DNA from: Deltaproteobacteria bacterium
GTDB taxonomy: Bacteria; Desulfobacterota_C; Deferrisomatia; Deferrisomatales; JACRMM01
Direction of reading: 5' to 3'
DNA length: 23,066 nucleotides
NCBI GenBank assembly: GCA_016218905.1
Contig: JACRCS010000070.1
Coordinates: 1-23,066, forward strand
A program made the translations under genes and the position numbers. The notes beneath the pieces are model-generated. The model was not told the origin of the DNA. It saw only the letters and a list, made by a program, of their open reading frames with translations, and ran no database searches. Of this stretch, positions 21,146 through 23,066 are shown one piece after another; position 1 is the stretch's first letter, and every line of letters starts with the position of its first letter.

Positions 21146-23066
21146 TTGCTCTTCCCGAAAAATCGGCCTCTCCCCCTGGCCCCCAGCTCCGCTCGGTTCG
21201 GCAGACAACTCCGGCAGGACGTCCTCCTGGCTGCGTTCGTCGTCGCCACGCTCCAGGCCCTCCGGCTGGGGCTCCTCCTGCTCTTCCGGGAGGGCCTCGG
21301 GGCCCAGACCGGCGCGGGGGAGCTCCTCAGGGGCGCAGGGGCCGGGCTCCGGTTCGACGCGCAGGTGGGCTTCTACGCCGCCGCCCCGAGTCTCGTCGCC
21401 ACGCTCGTGTGCGCGGGCTTCGACGCCGAGCGGTTCGCACGCGCGCTGCGCCGGGGCGTCGGGACCGCGTACTGCCTCCTCCTTCCGCTCCTCGCGGCCA
21501 TCAGCGCGGCCTACGTGGACGAGTACGGGGACCTCTTCAACCACTTCATGTTCGGCGCCCTCTACGACGACTTCGGAGCGGTGCTCCGCACCGTCTGGAA
21601 CGAGCACCCGGTGATCCCGGCGGTGCTCCTCGTGATCGCGGCCTCCTGGGGGCTGACCCGTCTCTGGCGCAGGGCCCTCAGTCCTGCCCTGCCCGAGCAG
21701 GGCCCCGCAGGGAGCGATCGCGGGGCGGCTCGAGAGTGGGTCTCGATCGCGGTCGCCCTGCTCCTCCTCGTGGGAGCGGCGCGCGGCGGCGTCGGGCGCG
21801 TCCCCGTGCAGTTTCGGGACCGGGACGTCACCTCCGACGAATTCCTCAACAACCTGGTCCTCAACCCGGTCTCCGCGATCCGGTACGCGATCAAGCACCA
21901 TTTGAAGGTCTCCCGTCGTGGGGAGCTGCCGAGCGTGCTGGCTTCCAAAGGGATTCGGGAGGTCGTGCGAGGGCTCTTCCCCGACCGCCCCATCGGCGAC
22001 CGGATCGACCCGCTCCTCGCCCGCACCGCGGCCGGGCTCAAGGGCCTCCGGCCGCGCCACGTCTTCCTCGTCGTCGGGGAGAGCTACGATGCCTGGCCCC
22101 TGCTCGACCGGTACCGCGCCCTCGACCTGCTGCCGGAGTGCCGGCGCCTGGGGAAGGACGGGCTCCTCCTGACCTCGTTCGTCTCGGGCGCGAGCGGTAC
22201 GGCGCCTTCGCTCGGGGTGCTCATCGCGGGTCTCTACGACCCCGGTCCGCCCATCAACTACCAGCCGCAGTCGAGGCGGACGTACCCCACGGCCACGGCT
22301 GCGATCTTCCGCCGGCTGGGCTATCGCACGCGGCTCTACTACGGAGGATTCCTGAGCTGGCAGCGCCTGGGCGACTTCGCCAGGGCGCAGGGCTTCGAGG
22401 AGACGTACAGCCGCGCGCACATCCCGAAGCCGCGGCAGGTGAACGAGTGGGGGGTCGACGACGCCTCGCTCTTCGACCTCGTCCTGAGGACGGTGAAGGA
22501 CGATGCGCCGAGCTTCAACCTCATCATGACGACGAGCAACCACCCGCCCTACAACTTCGACCTCGCCTCCGAGGGCTGGGTGCCTCGCCGGCTACCCCCG
22601 GAGCTCGCCCGGCTGGCGGACGGCCGCCTCTCCGACGCGATGATGGGGCACCTGTGGCACGCTGACCGGTGCATGGGGAGGTTCGTGGAGGCCGCCCGTG
22701 CGAAGCTGCCGGCGGCGCTCTTCGCGGTGACCGGGGATCACTTCTCGCGGAAATTCCTCAACCACAGGCCGCCCCTCTTCGAACGGAGCGCGGTGCCCCT
22801 CCTCCTCTACGGGCCGGAGGTCCTCAAAGGGCTCCGCTGGCCGGCGAAGGCGGCCGGCGGCCACATCGACGTGCCGACCACGCTGATCGAGCTCTGTGCT
22901 CCCACAGGGTTCGCGTACGCGAGCCTGGGCCGAGATCTCCTCGCGCCGTCCGCCGAGCCGGTCGGCTTCGGGCGCGGGACGCTCCTCGCGGCCGACTACG
23001 CCGCCGGGCTCGGCTCCTCCGCTCCCTTGGAGCCCGTCCCCGGCGCGCCGCTGGGGCGGCCGGCCG
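21146..23066 (+). CDS. LtaS/OpgB-like membrane phosphotransferase of the sulfatase superfamily, 3' end cut
   Basis: At least 640 residues; no stop is reached before the window ends. The start TTG 21146 has GAGGTAAGCCC upstream; GTG 21101 is the alternative but would lie at the predicted -10 to +1. About five N-terminal membrane segments are visible (near 30-52, 78-92, 112-128, 157-172 and 202-216), as in lipoteichoic-acid synthase and phosphoglycerol transferases. The extracytoplasmic catalytic domain starts near residue 300. VFLVVGESYD (E312) is the metal-binding motif, SGASGTAPS (T352) the likely nucleophile, TTSNHPPYNF a conserved loop, and AVTGDHFSRKF (D531, H532) further metal ligands. 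Gram-negative relatives decorate periplasmic glucans or envelope lipids with phosphoglycerol or phosphoethanolamine. Substrate here is unknown. It is divergent from htpG. Confidence 0.88.
   Translation, partial: MLFPKNRPLPLAPSSARFGRQLRQDVLLAAFVVATLQALRLGLLLLFREGLGAQTGAGELLRGAGAGLRFDAQVGFYAAAPSLVATLVCAGFDAERFARALRRGVGTAYCLLLPLLAAISAAYVDEYGDLFNHFMFGALYDDFGAVLRTVWNEHPVIPAVLLVIAASWGLTRLWRRALSPALPEQGPAGSDRGAAREWVSIAVALLLLVGAARGGVGRVPVQFRDRDVTSDEFLNNLVLNPVSAIRYAIKHHLKVSRRGELPSVLASKGIREVVRGLFPDRPIGDRIDPLLARTAAGLKGLRPRHVFLVVGESYDAWPLLDRYRALDLLPECRRLGKDGLLLTSFVSGASGTAPSLGVLIAGLYDPGPPINYQPQSRRTYPTATAAIFRRLGYRTRLYYGGFLSWQRLGDFARAQGFEETYSRAHIPKPRQVNEWGVDDASLFDLVLRTVKDDAPSFNLIMTTSNHPPYNFDLASEGWVPRRLPPELARLADGRLSDAMMGHLWHADRCMGRFVEAARAKLPAALFAVTGDHFSRKFLNHRPPLFERSAVPLLLYGPEVLKGLRWPAKAAGGHIDVPTTLIELCAPTGFAYASLGRDLLAPSAEPVGFGRGTLLAADYAAGLGSSAPLEPVPGAPLGRPA

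Noticed and set aside
20876..22543. Upstream extension of the htpG frame on the minus strand
   Set aside because: The extra residues are low-complexity Arg/Glu-rich shadow of the LtaS-like gene and cross the GTCCAC array; Hsp90 similarity begins exactly at ATG 20875.

Overview
The window comes from a bacterial chromosome that is very GC-rich (about two thirds by eye). It encodes outer-membrane-type lipoproteins, a Tat-exported copper protein and a c-type cytochrome nitric oxide reductase. This suggests a Gram-negative soil, sediment or subsurface organism of the Desulfobacterota / Methylomirabilota / Rokubacteria kind. No rRNA or marker gene is present to fix the taxon, so this is inference.

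Layout, left to right. (1) 1-1119 (+): 3' part of a degenerate HD-type signalling protein. (2) 1242-4567 (-): four-gene operon of periplasmic binding protein, ABC ATPase, ABC permease (NitT/TauT class) and a metal-dependent amidohydrolase; three of the genes overlap by 4 nt at their junctions. (3) 4921-6990 (+): norC-norB, a cytochrome c nitric oxide reductase. Its NorC carries an extra C-terminal heme-c domain, and an FNR/DNR-like box lies upstream. (4) 7120-7920 (-): crotonase-family protein lacking both usual catalytic glutamates. (5) 8035-10467 (+): membrane HAMP-GGDDF protein, a coiled-coil lipoprotein and a small zinc-ribbon protein. (6) 10550-12260 (-): a two-pore-helix-type ion channel overlapping aat (leucyl/phenylalanyl-tRNA-protein transferase). 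(7) 12437-16483 (-): three-gene operon of a Tat-exported cupredoxin protein, a second cupredoxin protein without signal peptide, and a lipoprotein. (8) 16953-18524 (-): acyl-CoA synthetase. (9) 18971-20875 (-): htpG. (10) 21146 to the edge (+): an LtaS-like membrane sulfatase-fold transferase, cut by the window end.

The most interesting system is the copper operon at 12437-16483. Each cupredoxin protein has two His-x-His motifs. Together they supply the eight histidines of one multicopper-oxidase trinuclear cluster. The type 1 Cys is found only in the second protein and the Tat signal only in the first. The second protein ends in a carboxypeptidase-regulatory-like domain and a dockerin-like calcium half-repeat. 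The adjacent lipoprotein looks cohesin-like. My reading is a split, MnxG/OmpB-like multicopper oxidase, co-exported as a complex and possibly tethered to a lipoprotein at the cell surface.

Intergenic spaces hold several families of short tandem repeats: period 7 (TCAGTTN) and period 9 (GTCCACNNN and TGGGACNNN). They often sit right at the stop codons of minus-strand genes, alongside GC-rich inverted repeats. One array encodes the last residues of the amidohydrolase.
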